In this document: piece by piece, positions 26,768 through 36,940 of the stretch
Position numbering within the stretch: position 1 is the stretch's first letter
Layout: the number at the start of each line of letters is the position of its first letter
From: Salinicola halimionae
GTDB lineage: Bacteria > Pseudomonadota > Gammaproteobacteria > Pseudomonadales > Halomonadaceae
Reading direction: 5' to 3'
Assembly (NCBI RefSeq): GCF_003206065.1
Contig: NZ_PZJQ01000005.1
Span: 145,557 to 209,556 of the forward strand
Length of the DNA stretch: 64,000 nt
Program-made: the position numbers and the translations under genes
The notes under the pieces: model-generated
Database searches by the model: none
What the model saw: only the letters and a program-made list of their open reading frames with translations
What the model was told of the DNA's origin: nothing

Positions 26768-28720
26768 TCAGATGGCGTCGGCGAGAACGACACGATTGCG
26801 CCCATTTTGCTTGGCACGATAGAGCGAGTCATCGGCGGCCTGGAAGACCCGGTCGCGCTGTATCGGCAGCGTGTCGGTGACGCTGACCCCGATGCTCAAC
26901 GTCACCGGCTCTCCATCGGGTTGGACGAGACCGCTGTCGGCAACCGCTCGGCATAGCGTTTCGGCGATCTCACCGGCGGTCTTGCGATCGCAATGGGGCA
27001 GACAAGCTACGAACTCCTCGCCGCCGTAGCGGGCGAACATCCCTCCAGCTTGCTCCACCGGCAGGCGACAGCTCTGTGCAATCGTCTTGAGATGGCGATC
27101 GCCCTCCAGATGGCCGAAGTGATCGTTGACGTTCTTGAAGTGATCGATATCACAGATCAACAGCGCCAGTGGCAGCGGGTCGCGATGAGTGTCCATCCAG
27201 CGCAGCAGCTCGCGTCGGTTGGGCAGCTGCGTCAGCTCGTCGTGACGGGCGATCCATTCGATCTCCTGCTGCAGACGTTCGCGCTCTCTTATCTCTTCGC
27301 GCAGCGAGACATTGGTGCGGTTGGCCAGATGGTGCTGATGGGTCAGACGGCGGTAGATATAGAGCACCATGTGCAGGAGGTAGGCGAGCAGAATACCGAA
27401 GACCAGAGTGATGTCCGGCAGCCTGTCGCGGTTTGACTCCAGCCAGTGCAGCGACGGCTTCACGCTTAGCGTCAGCCGATCGGTGCCCACGTTTACCGTC
27501 TGCTGGTAGCGCCAGTCCGCGAGGTTGCCTAGCGGGCCATAATGAAAATAGAGCCGGTCGCCACCACTGAGCGTCACCGCGCGATCCTGATTGTCGATCT
27601 GCGCCAGCAGCGAATTGAGCAGGTTGTCCACGCTGACCACCATGCCGACGGCGCCGCGCAGCGTGCCATCGACGGCGTCGCGGACCGGTAGATAACTGAT
27701 GACTCCCCTCCCGCCCTGGAGAAAGTCGATGATGCCGGTCTGGCCTTCGATGCCGTAAACCAGCGGGCGATCCAGCGCCTCTCTGGCGGCAGGGTCCGAC
27801 GCGTAGAGGTTGACGCCGAGTACCGATTGATTGTCTCGCATCGGGTAGACACGAATGACGGTGCCATCGAGATCGATGAAAGCGATATTGCGAAAATAAC
27901 TGAAATCGTCGTGATAGCGTTTGGCCTGTTGCTCCCATTCCGAGCGGGTGGGAACGTGGCCCATCATGTTCCAGAAACTGGTGAAGCGCCGCATTGCCTC
28001 GAGGTGGGAAGCCGTCTCGGAGGCCAGCCTGGTGGCAATGTCGTTGCCTTCGTTGGCGGCCAGGCCGTAGAGGCGCTGATTGTCGGTTTGGCGCTGCTCC
28101 TGCCAACTGATCATGGCCAGCAGCGCGATCGATCCGCCGACCATCAGAGGTAGCACGATACGTCGCCAGTAGCATCGAAGCGTTGGAAAAAGTACCAGGC
28201 ATTGGGCGAACCAGAGGAGCCATAGCGATGCCAGGATCGGTAGCGGTATGCCGACCATGCTGGAAGCGTATTCCGGCGGAGGAGTCAGCGAACGGTAGCT
28301 GAGCCAGCTGCTGCCCATGGCGATCAGCAGCAAGAGAATCGGCGAGCCCAGGCCCAGGCGTGATAACAACAGGACGTTGAGCATCAACCCGAAGACGACG
28401 CTCAGCGAGAGGATAGGAGGCCGGCTGTGGAAGAGGTCCCAGTTACCGGGAAGCTCGTTGAGCCATCCCTGCCAGACGTCGACGCTCAACCAATTTTCGG
28501 CGATCAGAAAGCTGCTGATGATCGCCAGGGTCACGAGTGCGGTGGGGATCAGCAACCAGCGGCTGGACTTCTGCCATTGATGAGACGCGGCAAACTGGCC
28601 CAGCCAAAGTACGCCCAGCAGCGGGGCCAGGATCCAGCGCTGCGCCGGTTCGTCGCTGGGCCAGATCGCCAACAGCAGAATCGGTAGCGCCAGGTACAGC
28701 GACAGACGAGACACCACCAT
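26768..28720 (-). CDS. Membrane diguanylate cyclase with CHASE sensor and GGDEF domain
   Basis: A 650-residue protein: several membrane helices to about residue 205, an external CHASE-like sensor (about 215-430, with FIDLDGTVIRVYPMRDNQSVLGVN), a final membrane helix near 437-456, a coiled-coil linker (REEIRERERLQQEIEWI) and a GGDEF domain from about residue 485. The active site reads GGEEF at 566-570, so cyclic-di-GMP synthesis is likely. The usual inhibitory RxxD site nine residues upstream is replaced by QAGG, so product inhibition is probably lost. ATG 28720 is used; GGAG lies about 12 bases upstream. A TTG at 28753 is possible. It is 46 bases after mltF on the same strand. Confidence 0.9.
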   Translation of the reverse strand: MVVSRLSLYLALPILLLAIWPSDEPAQRWILAPLLGVLWLGQFAASHQWQKSSRWLLIPTALVTLAIISSFLIAENWLSVDVWQGWLNELPGNWDLFHSRPPILSLSVVFGLMLNVLLLSRLGLGSPILLLLIAMGSSWLSYRSLTPPPEYASSMVGIPLPILASLWLLWFAQCLVLFPTLRCYWRRIVLPLMVGGSIALLAMISWQEQRQTDNQRLYGLAANEGNDIATRLASETASHLEAMRRFTSFWNMMGHVPTRSEWEQQAKRYHDDFSYFRNIAFIDLDGTVIRVYPMRDNQSVLGVNLYASDPAAREALDRPLVYGIEGQTGIIDFLQGGRGVISYLPVRDAVDGTLRGAVGMVVSVDNLLNSLLAQIDNQDRAVTLSGGDRLYFHYGPLGNLADWRYQQTVNVGTDRLTLSVKPSLHWLESNRDRLPDITLVFGILLAYLLHMVLYIYRRLTHQHHLANRTNVSLREEIRERERLQQEIEWIARHDELTQLPNRRELLRWMDTHRDPLPLALLICDIDHFKNVNDHFGHLEGDRHLKTIAQSCRLPVEQAGGMFARYGGEEFVACLPHCDRKTAGEIAETLCRAVADSGLVQPDGEPVTLSIGVSVTDTLPIQRDRVFQAADDSLYRAKQNGRNRVVLADAI

Positions 28721-28766
28721 AGGCGTTACGGTTCTCCACGGCGCAGTTGCCAACTCCGGTCTTCAA

Positions 28767-30218
28767 CTACAGCAGCGGGGCAATGACTTCGAAGGGAGGG
28801 GTTTCCTCTCCGTCGAGGGCGCGCTCGCCTAGCTGATTGAACTGCTGTTGGCTGCGATTGACGTATTTCAGTATCTCGTAATAACGGCGCACGTTACGCA
28901 CATAGATTACCGGTTCCCCGCCACGAGCGTAACCGTGGTGCACACGAGAGTACCACTCGCGCTGTTGCAGCAAGGGCAGAGCTTCGCGGACGTCGGCCCA
29001 GCGATTAGGATCGCCGCCACGCAGTCGAGCGATGTCCTGAGCGTCGAAGAGATGTCCCAGCCCGACGTTGTAGGCGGCGAGCGCCATCCAGGTTCGATCC
29101 GGCTCGGGAATATCGTCGGAAAGCCGCTGTTTGACCTGTTGCAGATACCGGGCGCCGCCGTCGACGCTCTGGCGAGGATCCAGACGGTTGTCGATGCCGA
29201 TCTCCTTGGCAGTGGGGAGGGTCAGCATCATCAGGCCGCGAACGCCGGTCGGGGACTCGGCGCCGGCCTTCCAGTGCGATTCCTGGAACCCCAGCGCGGC
29301 CAGCAGGCGCCAGTCGAATCCGGTCTCGCGTGCGGCTTCCTTGAAATACGACACGAAGCGCGGCAGGCGGTTGCCAACGTGGCGAATGAACAACCGAGCG
29401 CCGACGTACTCGAGATAGTCGTCATGACCGAAGTAGCTTCCGACAAGCTCGTCCAGAGCGCCGTTGCGCCGCTGCGTGTCCAGAAATTCGTTGGCGGCCG
29501 CGAGCAGGTCGAGCGACCGATTGGCGGCGAATGCCCAGCTCAGACTCATGGGTTTGCCCAGCGGGAAACCCCGTTCGACGTTAGGGAAGAACAAACGATT
29601 GAGCTGGAACTGATGGGTATAGACGACGGCGGCGTCGAGGTCGTCACGCTCGACCATCTCCATCAGGTCGGCGATGGTCAGGCCGTCCGCTTCGCGCCAG
29701 CCCAGTTCGGGCAGATTTTTCTGCTGCGTGTGTAGCGCAGCGGCCGTGCCGGAATCGGCGATGGCGCCGATGCGCAGCCCGACGAGATCGTCCAGGGTGC
29801 GTACCGGCGGCAGCCCGCGGCGATAGACCACCAATGGCTGCAGCATCAGGATCGGCTCACTGTAACGAATGCCCGGCTGGCCGAGATCCAGCGTGAGTGC
29901 CGCGGCACCCATGTCCGCATTGCCACTGCGCACATCGTCGAAAACGCTGGAGATCCGAGCCTCGTTTTCGACCGCCAGGCTGATCCCCAGCGATTGCGCG
30001 AAGCGCCGCATCAGCTCGTATTCGAATCCGGTCGGGCCATGACCTCCTGCGTAGAAGGTAATGGGTCCATTGCGGATGGCGACCTGCAGGAAATCACGTT
30101 TCCGGATCGGATCGAGCCCGTCGCTGAAGCGCAGCGCCAGCTGAGCGGGGCAAAGGAGAATCGCCAACGCCAGTAGCCCTGTCAGCACGAGTCGCAGGCG
30201 TGTCGGTAGCTTGGACAT
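28767..30218 (-). CDS. mltF: Membrane-bound lytic murein transglycosylase F
   Basis: A 483-residue periplasmic enzyme: hydrophobic export segment (residues 6-24), an SBP_bac_3 domain (about 40-265), then an SLT domain with the catalytic Glu313 in [11 protein letters not shown] and the following [20 protein letters not shown]. MltF cleaves the glycan strand to 1,6-anhydromuropeptides, and its N-terminal domain regulates activity. ATG 30218 ([10 protein letters not shown]) gives a normal export signal; the longer start at 30263 adds charged residues. In many gammaproteobacteria mltF sits divergent from purL, as here. Confidence 0.94.
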   Translation of the reverse strand: MSKLPTRLRLVLTGLLALAILLCPAQLALRFSDGLDPIRKRDFLQVAIRNGPITFYAGGHGPTGFEYELMRRFAQSLGISLAVENEARISSVFDDVRSGNADMGAAALTLDLGQPGIRYSEPILMLQPLVVYRRGLPPVRTLDDLVGLRIGAIADSGTAAALHTQQKNLPELGWREADGLTIADLMEMVERDDLDAAVVYTHQFQLNRLFFPNVERGFPLGKPMSLSWAFAANRSLDLLAAANEFLDTQRRNGALDELVGSYFGHDDYLEYVGARLFIRHVGNRLPRFVSYFKEAARETGFDWRLLAALGFQESHWKAGAESPTGVRGLMMLTLPTAKEIGIDNRLDPRQSVDGGARYLQQVKQRLSDDIPEPDRTWMALAAYNVGLGHLFDAQDIARLRGGDPNRWADVREALPLLQQREWYSRVHHGYARGGEPVIYVRNVRRYYEILKYVNRSQQQFNQLGERALDGEETPPFEVIAPLL

Positions 30219-30505
30219 GCAGTGGGATCGGTGACAGCGTGACGGCACACCATATCCGGCCATCGCTTCGCTGTCATCTATTGGCTACCACGCTATGCAT
30301 CCCGGATCGCGGGCGCTGCGCTTCGAATCGATGAACGTTTCGCGCGTGTTTTCACGACCCATGCAGCTCGGGCGCGTTGGCTTAGCGAGCGTCGCCGCTT
30401 TCCAGTATCATGTCGGCCTGATCCCGGCATCGCTGCCCGTCTAGTACAACACAAACGAGTACGAGACAGACGCGATCCTCGACCGTCCTGGAGGCTTTCC
30501 ACGCC

Positions 30506-33500
30506 ATGCTCGAATTGCAAGGCGCTCCCGCGCTATCTGCATTCCGTCACGCCAAACTGCTCGCCGATCTTCGCGCTGTCGTTCCCGAAGTCGAGTCTCT
30601 CAAGGCGCATTATGTTCATTTCGTCGACCACCATGACGAGCTCGATGACAAGGCGCACCAGGTATTGGAGCGGCTGCTGGACTATGGTTTTCAAAGCCAT
30701 GGTTTTCAAAATCATGGTTTTCAAAACCATGAAGGCCAGGGGAGCGGCGAACCCGATCGTGACGCGCCGCTCGATGGCCACCTGTTTCTGGTCGTGCCGC
30801 GTATCGGCACGATCTCGCCGTGGTCCTCCAAAGCTACCGATATCGCCCACAACTGCGGGCTCGAACAGGTCGAGCGCGTCGAGCGAGGTATCGCCTATCG
30901 CATGACGCTGAAAAGCGCGCCGTCCGCCGAGGCCTACGACGTCATGGTGTCGCGTCTGCACGACCGCATGACCGAGACCGTACTGTTCGACTCGAGTGAC
31001 GCAGCCAAGCTGTTCTCGCATCATCAACCGACCCCGCTGGCGACGGTTGACGTACTGGCCGGTGGACGAGCGGCGCTGGCGGAGGCCAATGGCAAGCTGG
31101 GGCTCGCCCTGGCCGACGACGAGATCGACTACCTTGTCGATGCTTTCCAGCAACTGGGCCGCAATCCGACCGACGTCGAATTGATGATGTTCGCCCAGGC
31201 CAACTCCGAGCACTGTCGTCACAAGATATTCAATGCCGACTGGGTGATCGACGGCGAGCCGCAGACCCACTCGCTATTCAAGATGATCAAGAACACCTTC
31301 GAGCAGTCCGGCGACAAGGTGCTATCGGCATACAGCGACAACGCGGCGATCATCGAAGGGCCGACGGCCGGGCGGTTCTTCCCCTCGCCACAGAACCAGG
31401 TTTACGGCGCGACCCAGGAACCGATCCACATTCTGATGAAGGTGGAGACCCACAACCATCCGACGGCGATCGCCCCGCATCCGGGTGCGGCCACCGGCGC
31501 CGGTGGCGAGATTCGTGATGAGGGCGCCACCGGCCGCGGTGGCAAGCCCAAGGCCGGATTGACCGGTTTCACCGTCTCCAATCTGCGGATTCCCGAGTTC
31601 GTGCAGCCGTGGGAAGCGTTCGACTACGGCAAGCCCGAGCGGATTCAGTCGGCGCTCGACATCATGCTCGAAGGGCCGATCGGTGGCGCCGCATTCAACA
31701 ACGAATTCGGCCGGCCCAATCTCAGCGGCTTCTTCCGGACCTTCGAACTCGAGGCGGTTGGCGCTGGCGGCATCGAACGCCGGGGTTACCACAAGCCGGT
31801 GATGCTGGCCGGCGGCTACGGCAACGTTCGCGATGGGCACGTACTCAAGGGCGAGATTCCGGTCGGCGCGAAGCTGATCGTGATGGGCGGCCCGGCGATG
31901 CTGATCGGGCTGGGTGGTGGTGCTGCCTCGTCCATGGCATCGGGTACCTCGAGTGAGGATCTCGACTTCGCCTCGGTCCAGCGCGACAACCCGGAAATCG
32001 AGCGTCGCGCTCAGGAAGTGATCGATCGCTGCTGGGCGCTGGGGGACGACAATCCGATCGCTTTCATCCATGACGTCGGCGCAGGTGGTCTCTCCAATGC
32101 CTTGCCGGAGCTGGTCAAGGATGGTGGCTGCGGTGGCCTCTTCGATCTGCGCGCGGTGCCCAACGTCGAGCCGGGCATGAGCCCGCTTGAAATCTGGTGT
32201 AACGAAGCCCAGGAGCGCTATGTGCTGGCGGTCACGTCAGAGCAGCTCGAGGCCTTCGACGCGCTGTGCACCCGTGAACGCTGCCCTTATGCCGTCGTCG
32301 GCGAGGCCACGCAAGCGCACCACCTGGCCGTCCGTGATGGACATTTCGAGGCCGATCCGGTTGATCTGCCGATGAGCGTGCTATTCGGCAAGCCGCCCAA
32401 GATGCAGCGCAGCTTTGAGCGCGAGGCCCTGAAACTGCCGGGCCTGGGCCTCGACAACCTCGATCTGCGCGAAGCGCTGGATCGTGTACTGCGCCTGCCG
32501 ACGGTCGCCTCCAAGAGTTTTCTGATCACCATCGGCGATCGTTCCATCACGGGCCAGGTCGCCCGCGATCAGATGGTGGGCCCGTGGCAGGTGCCGGTGG
32601 CCGACTGCGCAGTGACCACGTCGAGCTATGACACTCACGCGGGCGAAGCGATGGCGATGGGCGAGCGCCCACCGGTGGCACTGATTGACCCGGCTGCGAG
32701 TGCGCGGTTAGCGGTGGCCGAAGCGATCACCAATCTGGCAGCGGCACCGATCGCCCAGCTTTCCGACATCAAACTCTCTGCCAACTGGATGAGCGCCGCC
32801 GATCACGTGGGCGAGAACCAGGCGCTGTACGACGCCGTCCATGCTGTCGGCATGGAGCTGTGCCCGGCGTTGGGTATCGCCGTGCCGGTGGGCAAGGATT
32901 CGATGTCCATGCGCACTGCCTGGCAGGTGGAAGAGGGCGAAAAAAGCATTACTGCGCCGCTGACCCTGAACATTACCGGTTTCGCGCCGGTCACCGACGC
33001 GCTGCGCACCCTTACGCCGCAGCTGCGTCTCGACCAGGACGAGAGCGACCTGATCCTGATCGATCTGGGTCGCGGACAGAACCGCCTCGGCGGTTCGGCC
33101 TTGGCACAGGTCTACGGTCAGGTCGGCAATCTTTGCCCGGATCTCGATGAAGCCGAAGATCTGGTGGCGTTCTTCAGCGTCATCCAGGGGCTCAACGCCG
33201 ATGGCAAGTTGCTCGCCTACCATGATCGCAGCGACGGTGGCCTGATCGTGACGCTGCTGGAGATGGCCTTCGCCGGCCGCGGCGGGCTCGAGATCAAGCT
33301 CGACTGGCTGACCGACGACGCCGTCGGTGCGGTCGATGCGCTGTTCTCCGAAGAGCTCGGCGCGGTGATCCAGGTCAATCGTCACGATACCGAGTTCGTG
33401 CTGGCGCAGTTTGCTGCCGCCGGACTCGAGACCTGTGGCGTGATTGCCCGGCCGCGGTACGACGATCAGGTCCGCGTCACGCTGTTCGAAGAGCCGCTGC

Positions 33501-34468
33501 TGGAAACCACCCGCGCCATGACACAGCGCACCTGGTCGGAGACCAGCTATCGGATGCAGGCGCTGCGCGATAACCCCGAGGCCGCCAAGAGCGAGTTCGA
33601 TGGCCTGCTCAACCTGCGTGACCCGGGCCTTTCGGCCAATCCGACCTTCGATGTCAACGAGGATATCGCCGCGCCCTACATCCAGACCGGCGTGCGTCCT
33701 CGGGTGGCGATCCTGCGCGAGCAGGGCGTCAACGGGCATATGGAGATGGCGGCGGCATTCGACCATGCCGGTTTCGAAGCGGTCGATGTCCACATGAGCG
33801 ATATCCTCGCCGGGCGCATCACGCTCGATGACATGAAAGGCCTGGTCGGCTGTGGCGGCTTCTCCTACGGCGACGTGCTTGGCGCCGGCGGCGGCTGGGC
33901 CAAGTCGGCGCTCTACAACCCCCGCGCTCGCGACCAGTTCGCGGCCTTCTTCGCCCGTGAGGACACTTTCGGTTTCGGCGTCTGCAACGGCTGCCAGATG
34001 TTCTCGCAGCTGAAGGAGCTGATTCCGGGTGCCGAGCGCTGGCCGCGCTTCGTGCGCAACGGCTCCGAGCAGTTCGAGGCGCGCGTATCGATGGTTCAGG
34101 TCGAGGAGAGCCCTTCGGTCCTGCTGACCGGTATGGCGGGGTCGACCCTGCCGATTGCCGTCGCTCACGGCGAAGGCCAGGCGCTATTCGAGGACAGCGG
34201 CCACCTGCGCAGCATGCAGACCAGTGGTCAGATCGCGGTGCGCTACATCGATAATGAAGGCCAGGTCACCGCGCGTTATCCGGCCAACCCCAACGGCTCG
34301 CCGGCGGGGATTACCGGGCTGACCACGCCTAATGGCCGTGTCACCATCATGATGCCGCACCCCGAGCGCGTAGCACGTGCAGTGACCAACTCTTGGCGCC
34401 CGTCGGAATGGACGCAGGACGGCGCGTGGATGCGGATGTTCCGCAACGCGCGGGTCTGGGTGGGTTGA
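30506..34468 (+). CDS. purL: Phosphoribosylformylglycinamidine synthase (large single-chain form)
   Basis: A 1320-residue enzyme converting FGAR, glutamine and ATP to FGAM in purine synthesis. All parts of the gamma-type PurL are present: the N-terminal PurS-like domain, the linker, two FGAM-synthetase halves ([72 protein letters not shown]) and a C-terminal glutamine amidotransferase with the nucleophile in [13 protein letters not shown] and MMPHPER. An in-frame triple repeat (Gly-Phe-Gln-Asn-His type) inserts about 15-20 residues near residues 60-80, between the PurS-like domain and linker, where E. coli has only a short loop. Terminated by the hairpin at 34527-34570. Confidence 0.97.
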   Translation: MLELQGAPALSAFRHAKLLADLRAVVPEVESLKAHYVHFVDHHDELDDKAHQVLERLLDYGFQSHGFQNHGFQNHEGQGSGEPDRDAPLDGHLFLVVPRIGTISPWSSKATDIAHNCGLEQVERVERGIAYRMTLKSAPSAEAYDVMVSRLHDRMTETVLFDSSDAAKLFSHHQPTPLATVDVLAGGRAALAEANGKLGLALADDEIDYLVDAFQQLGRNPTDVELMMFAQANSEHCRHKIFNADWVIDGEPQTHSLFKMIKNTFEQSGDKVLSAYSDNAAIIEGPTAGRFFPSPQNQVYGATQEPIHILMKVETHNHPTAIAPHPGAATGAGGEIRDEGATGRGGKPKAGLTGFTVSNLRIPEFVQPWEAFDYGKPERIQSALDIMLEGPIGGAAFNNEFGRPNLSGFFRTFELEAVGAGGIERRGYHKPVMLAGGYGNVRDGHVLKGEIPVGAKLIVMGGPAMLIGLGGGAASSMASGTSSEDLDFASVQRDNPEIERRAQEVIDRCWALGDDNPIAFIHDVGAGGLSNALPELVKDGGCGGLFDLRAVPNVEPGMSPLEIWCNEAQERYVLAVTSEQLEAFDALCTRERCPYAVVGEATQAHHLAVRDGHFEADPVDLPMSVLFGKPPKMQRSFEREALKLPGLGLDNLDLREALDRVLRLPTVASKSFLITIGDRSITGQVARDQMVGPWQVPVADCAVTTSSYDTHAGEAMAMGERPPVALIDPAASARLAVAEAITNLAAAPIAQLSDIKLSANWMSAADHVGENQALYDAVHAVGMELCPALGIAVPVGKDSMSMRTAWQVEEGEKSITAPLTLNITGFAPVTDALRTLTPQLRLDQDESDLILIDLGRGQNRLGGSALAQVYGQVGNLCPDLDEAEDLVAFFSVIQGLNADGKLLAYHDRSDGGLIVTLLEMAFAGRGGLEIKLDWLTDDAVGAVDALFSEELGAVIQVNRHDTEFVLAQFAAAGLETCGVIARPRYDDQVRVTLFEEPLLETTRAMTQRTWSETSYRMQALRDNPEAAKSEFDGLLNLRDPGLSANPTFDVNEDIAAPYIQTGVRPRVAILREQGVNGHMEMAAAFDHAGFEAVDVHMSDILAGRITLDDMKGLVGCGGFSYGDVLGAGGGWAKSALYNPRARDQFAAFFAREDTFGFGVCNGCQMFSQLKELIPGAERWPRFVRNGSEQFEARVSMVQVEESPSVLLTGMAGSTLPIAVAHGEGQALFEDSGHLRSMQTSGQIAVRYIDNEGQVTARYPANPNGSPAGITGLTTPNGRVTIMMPHPERVARAVTNSWRPSEWTQDGAWMRMFRNARVWVG
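30684..30728 (+). repeat. Three 15-bp repeats in frame inside purL
   Basis: Units at 30684-30698, 30699-30713 and 30714-30728 (ATGGTTTTCAAA plus three variable bases) encode HGFQN-like five-residue repeats at about residues 60-75. Unit three with the next two bases, ATGGTTTTCAAAACCAT, is a perfect 17-base palindrome. The AT-rich motif contrasts with the GC-rich gene. Confidence 0.95.
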
Positions 34469-34526
34469 TGTAAGGATCGACTGATGTGAAGGTCGATCGA
34501 CGCCAGAGTTGGCGTGACGATGAAAG

Positions 34527-34570
34527 CCGGCTTGCCCTTGGATCTATATCACAGGGCAGGCCGGTTTTTT
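34527..34570 (+). terminator. Intrinsic terminator of purL
   Basis: CCGGCTTGCCCT (34527-34538) pairs with AGGGCAGGCCGG (34553-34564) with one G-U pair, followed by TTTTTT. It lies 58 bases after the purL stop. Confidence 0.9.
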
Positions 34571-34652
34571 ATGGGTGGTTGGACGGGTGGTTGGCTCTAT
34601 GTTGGTGAGGCTACGACTGACGGCACATTGACTGCCCTTGCGCGCGTTATTA

Positions 34653-34805
34653 CGAGGGGCAGGCCCCTCGCGCTCCCCTTTTTGACGCCACAGAACGATG
34701 AAATCCCGAGCGTTTGAGCACCAAACTCGGGTCAGCGCCTAGGGACATCCCTGTCCCAACGCGCCTCGCGCGACATCCATGTCGCGCGCCCCGGTTTGTG
34801 TGCTC
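34653..34805. repeat. REP/BIME-like cluster of nested palindromes
   Basis: This non-coding stretch between convergent purL and the ammonia-lyase gene holds four inverted repeats: CGAGGGG/CCCCTCG (34653-34659/34664-34670); GGGACA/TGTCCC (34742-34747/34752-34757); a perfect ten-base CGCGCGACAT/ATGTCGCGCG (34767-34776/34779-34788); and outer arms GAGCACCAAACTCGG (34716-34730) against CCGGTTTGTGTGCTC (34791-34805) enclosing the inner two. It resembles REP/BIME elements or a miniature mobile element. Copy number elsewhere cannot be seen from one window. Confidence 0.65.
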
Positions 34806-34907
34806 ATCGCTCGGCATCGTTCTGAATAGGCGTCATGGGGTGGCGGCCGTCACCTCAACGAATTTACCAGATGGTTCATCGTCTCCAAGAAAAGGATGGC
34901 GAAACTC

Positions 34908-36431
34908 TCATTCATAGAGCGCCCAGTGTCGCGTCCGAATTCTGTCCAGACAGAGCCTGAGTTCACCATCCAGCGCTCGGTCTTCGACCACCGGGGCGAA
35001 ATCTTCGCGCAGCGTATCGACCATCTCGGCAAGCGGGGCGGGCAGAGGATCGCCGCGCAGATGGACGCCCTGCAGCCCGGCGAGCAGGGCAGCGGCGGCG
35101 ACCTGTTCGGTGAGTTCGAGCACGCGCAGGGCATCGCGGGCGGCGATGGTGCCCATGCTGACCTTGTCCTGGTTATGACACTCGGTGGAACGCGAAAAGA
35201 CGCTGGCTGGCATGGTGCCCTTGAGTGCTTCGGCGGCCCAAGCGGAAGCGCCAATCTGTACCGCCTTGAAGCCGTGATTGATCATCGCGCGTTCGGTTGG
35301 GGCGCCGGACAGATTGCTCGGCAGGCCGTGGTTGTAGCGGGTGTCGACCAGCAATGCGAGCTGGCGGTCGAGCAGATCGGCGACGTTGGCGGTCAACGTC
35401 TTGAGGCTGTCCATGGCGAAGGCGATATGCCCGCCGTAGAAATGCCCGCCATGCATGACGTCACCGGTATCTGGATCGATCAGCGGATTGTCGTTGGCGC
35501 TGTTGAGTTCGATCTCGATGAAGCCGCGCAGCCAGCCGAGGCTATCCGCCAATACGCCGAGAACATGCGGCGCGCAGCGCAACGAGTAACGATCTTGTAG
35601 ACGCTGTTGAGGGGCTTCGAGCTCGGTCTGAAGATCCTCGCGCAGCCACGCCGCCACGCGAGCCTGACCAGGATGCGGCTTGGCCGCGAACAGTCGGGCT
35701 TCGAAATGGTTGGAATTGCCGCGCAGGGCGGCCATGTTGAGCGCGGTAACGCGAGTGGCGAGTTCCAGCAGATATTCCGCTCGGCTGAACGCCTGGCACG
35801 CCAGCGCTGTCATCACCGCTGTGCCGTTCATTAGCGCCAGGGGCTCTTTGGGCCGCAGCGTGAGCGGCTCCCAGCCCAGCTCGGCATGGGCGTCGGCTGC
35901 CGTTCGCACTTCACCGCGCCAGATCACCTCGCGCTCACCACAGAGCATGGCCGCCACATAGGAAAGCGGGGTCAAGTCGCCGCTGGCACCGACCGAGCCT
36001 TCTTCGGGAATGCGGGGCAGCAGGTCTTCCTGCAGGCAGGCCTGCAGCCGTTCGAGCAGCGCGAAGCGTACGCCGGAGACGCCCTGACACAGCGATTGCA
36101 ACCGCGCGGCGAGCACGGCACGTGCGGCTTCGGGTTCAAGGTATCGACCCAGGCCGCAACCGTGAAAGGTGTAGAGCTGACGCGGCAGCGCTTCGACCTG
36201 GGAAAGCGGAATGGTCGTGACGCAGGAGTCGCCATAGCCGGTGGTGATGCCGTAGATCTGCCCCTCGCGATCGAGCAGGCCGTCGACAATCGCCGCGCCC
36301 CGATCGATCCGCGCGCGCCACTGCGGGTCGGTATCCAGCGCCGGTTCGGCGCGGCGTTCGGCCAGAGCGATGACGGATTCAATGGATAGCGGCGCTGGGC
36401 CGAAGGTGATCTGCGGAGCATTCGGAGTCAT
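34908..36431 (-). CDS. Aromatic amino acid / histidine ammonia-lyase family protein
   Basis: A 507-residue member of the HAL/PAL/TAL family. The MIO cofactor forms from Ala149-Ser150-Gly151 in GSVGASGDLTPLSY; the catalytic Tyr66 is in TTGYGDS; NSANDNPLID, GGHFYGGHIAFAMD and SRSTECHNQDKVSMG are family signatures. The selectivity pair is Phe89-His90 (YTFHGCGLG); classical histidase has Ser-His here, tyrosine lyases His-Leu and phenylalanine lyases Phe-Leu. No hutU, hutI or hutG is nearby, so histidine breakdown is not supported and the symbol hutH is withheld. It eliminates ammonia from an amino acid to give an unsaturated acid; the substrate is open. No clear ribosome site precedes the ATG. 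Confidence 0.85.
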   Translation of the reverse strand: MTPNAPQITFGPAPLSIESVIALAERRAEPALDTDPQWRARIDRGAAIVDGLLDREGQIYGITTGYGDSCVTTIPLSQVEALPRQLYTFHGCGLGRYLEPEAARAVLAARLQSLCQGVSGVRFALLERLQACLQEDLLPRIPEEGSVGASGDLTPLSYVAAMLCGEREVIWRGEVRTAADAHAELGWEPLTLRPKEPLALMNGTAVMTALACQAFSRAEYLLELATRVTALNMAALRGNSNHFEARLFAAKPHPGQARVAAWLREDLQTELEAPQQRLQDRYSLRCAPHVLGVLADSLGWLRGFIEIELNSANDNPLIDPDTGDVMHGGHFYGGHIAFAMDSLKTLTANVADLLDRQLALLVDTRYNHGLPSNLSGAPTERAMINHGFKAVQIGASAWAAEALKGTMPASVFSRSTECHNQDKVSMGTIAARDALRVLELTEQVAAAALLAGLQGVHLRGDPLPAPLAEMVDTLREDFAPVVEDRALDGELRLCLDRIRTRHWALYE

Positions 36432-36548
36432 GCAACGGCGTCCGTTTGGGTTCAGGAGACGCCGAGTGTAGCCGCGGGCGATGCCACGCGGCTAGCGGAT
36501 GCCATCAGGCGGTGGCATCAGGTAACGATATCGCGAAGCGGTACTGAC

Positions 36549-36863
36549 TTATTCGGGACGAAGAGCCGTGTAGAAGAAGCGTACCGAGGGGTCGCCCGCG
36601 ATCAGCGGTGCGGAGCCTTCCTTGAACGGCGCATAGTGTGGCATCTGGGTGTGATGCTCGAAGGCGGCGCGGTCGCGATAAACCTCATGGAGGACGACCA
36701 CGTCTTCGCTGCCTTCCGGCGTCAGCACGTCGAATGCCAGGCAACCTTCCTCGTTGGCCAAGGATTCACTGGCATCGTTGTGGGCGAGGGCGAGAAACGC
36801 GGGCACTTGCCCGGCCTTGATCTGAAACTCGGCGAGGACAACGAAGTAAGTCGTGTCGGCCAT
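36549..36863 (-). CDS. Antibiotic biosynthesis monooxygenase (ABM) domain protein
   Basis: A 104-residue single ABM/dimeric alpha-beta-barrel protein: YFVVLAEFQIKAGQVPAFLA, SLANEEGCLAFDVL, VVVLHEVYRDRAAFEHHTQM and HYAPFKEG are typical. Such small proteins are quinone monooxygenases (YgiN-like), haem-degrading enzymes or simply binding proteins; nothing here distinguishes these. A strong AAGGAG six bases before ATG 36863 decides the start over an upstream ATG at 36884. It lies upstream of the ammonia-lyase gene on the same strand with a 117-base gap, so a shared transcript is possible but not certain. Confidence 0.82.
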   Translation of the reverse strand: MADTTYFVVLAEFQIKAGQVPAFLALAHNDASESLANEEGCLAFDVLTPEGSEDVVVLHEVYRDRAAFEHHTQMPHYAPFKEGSAPLIAGDPSVRFFYTALRPE

Positions 36864-36940
36864 GGTGATCTCCTTGTCGGACATGTCATCGATAACGGCA
36901 GTCTAGACACCCTGCCACAAGGGCGAAAGCGGCATGCGCC

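Noticed and set aside
32708..34168. 486-codon frame opposite purL
   Set aside because: Antisense shadow in GC-rich sequence, no recognisable domain or start signal.
34908..36431. Naming the ammonia-lyase hutH
   Set aside because: Selectivity residues differ from histidase and no other hut genes are present.
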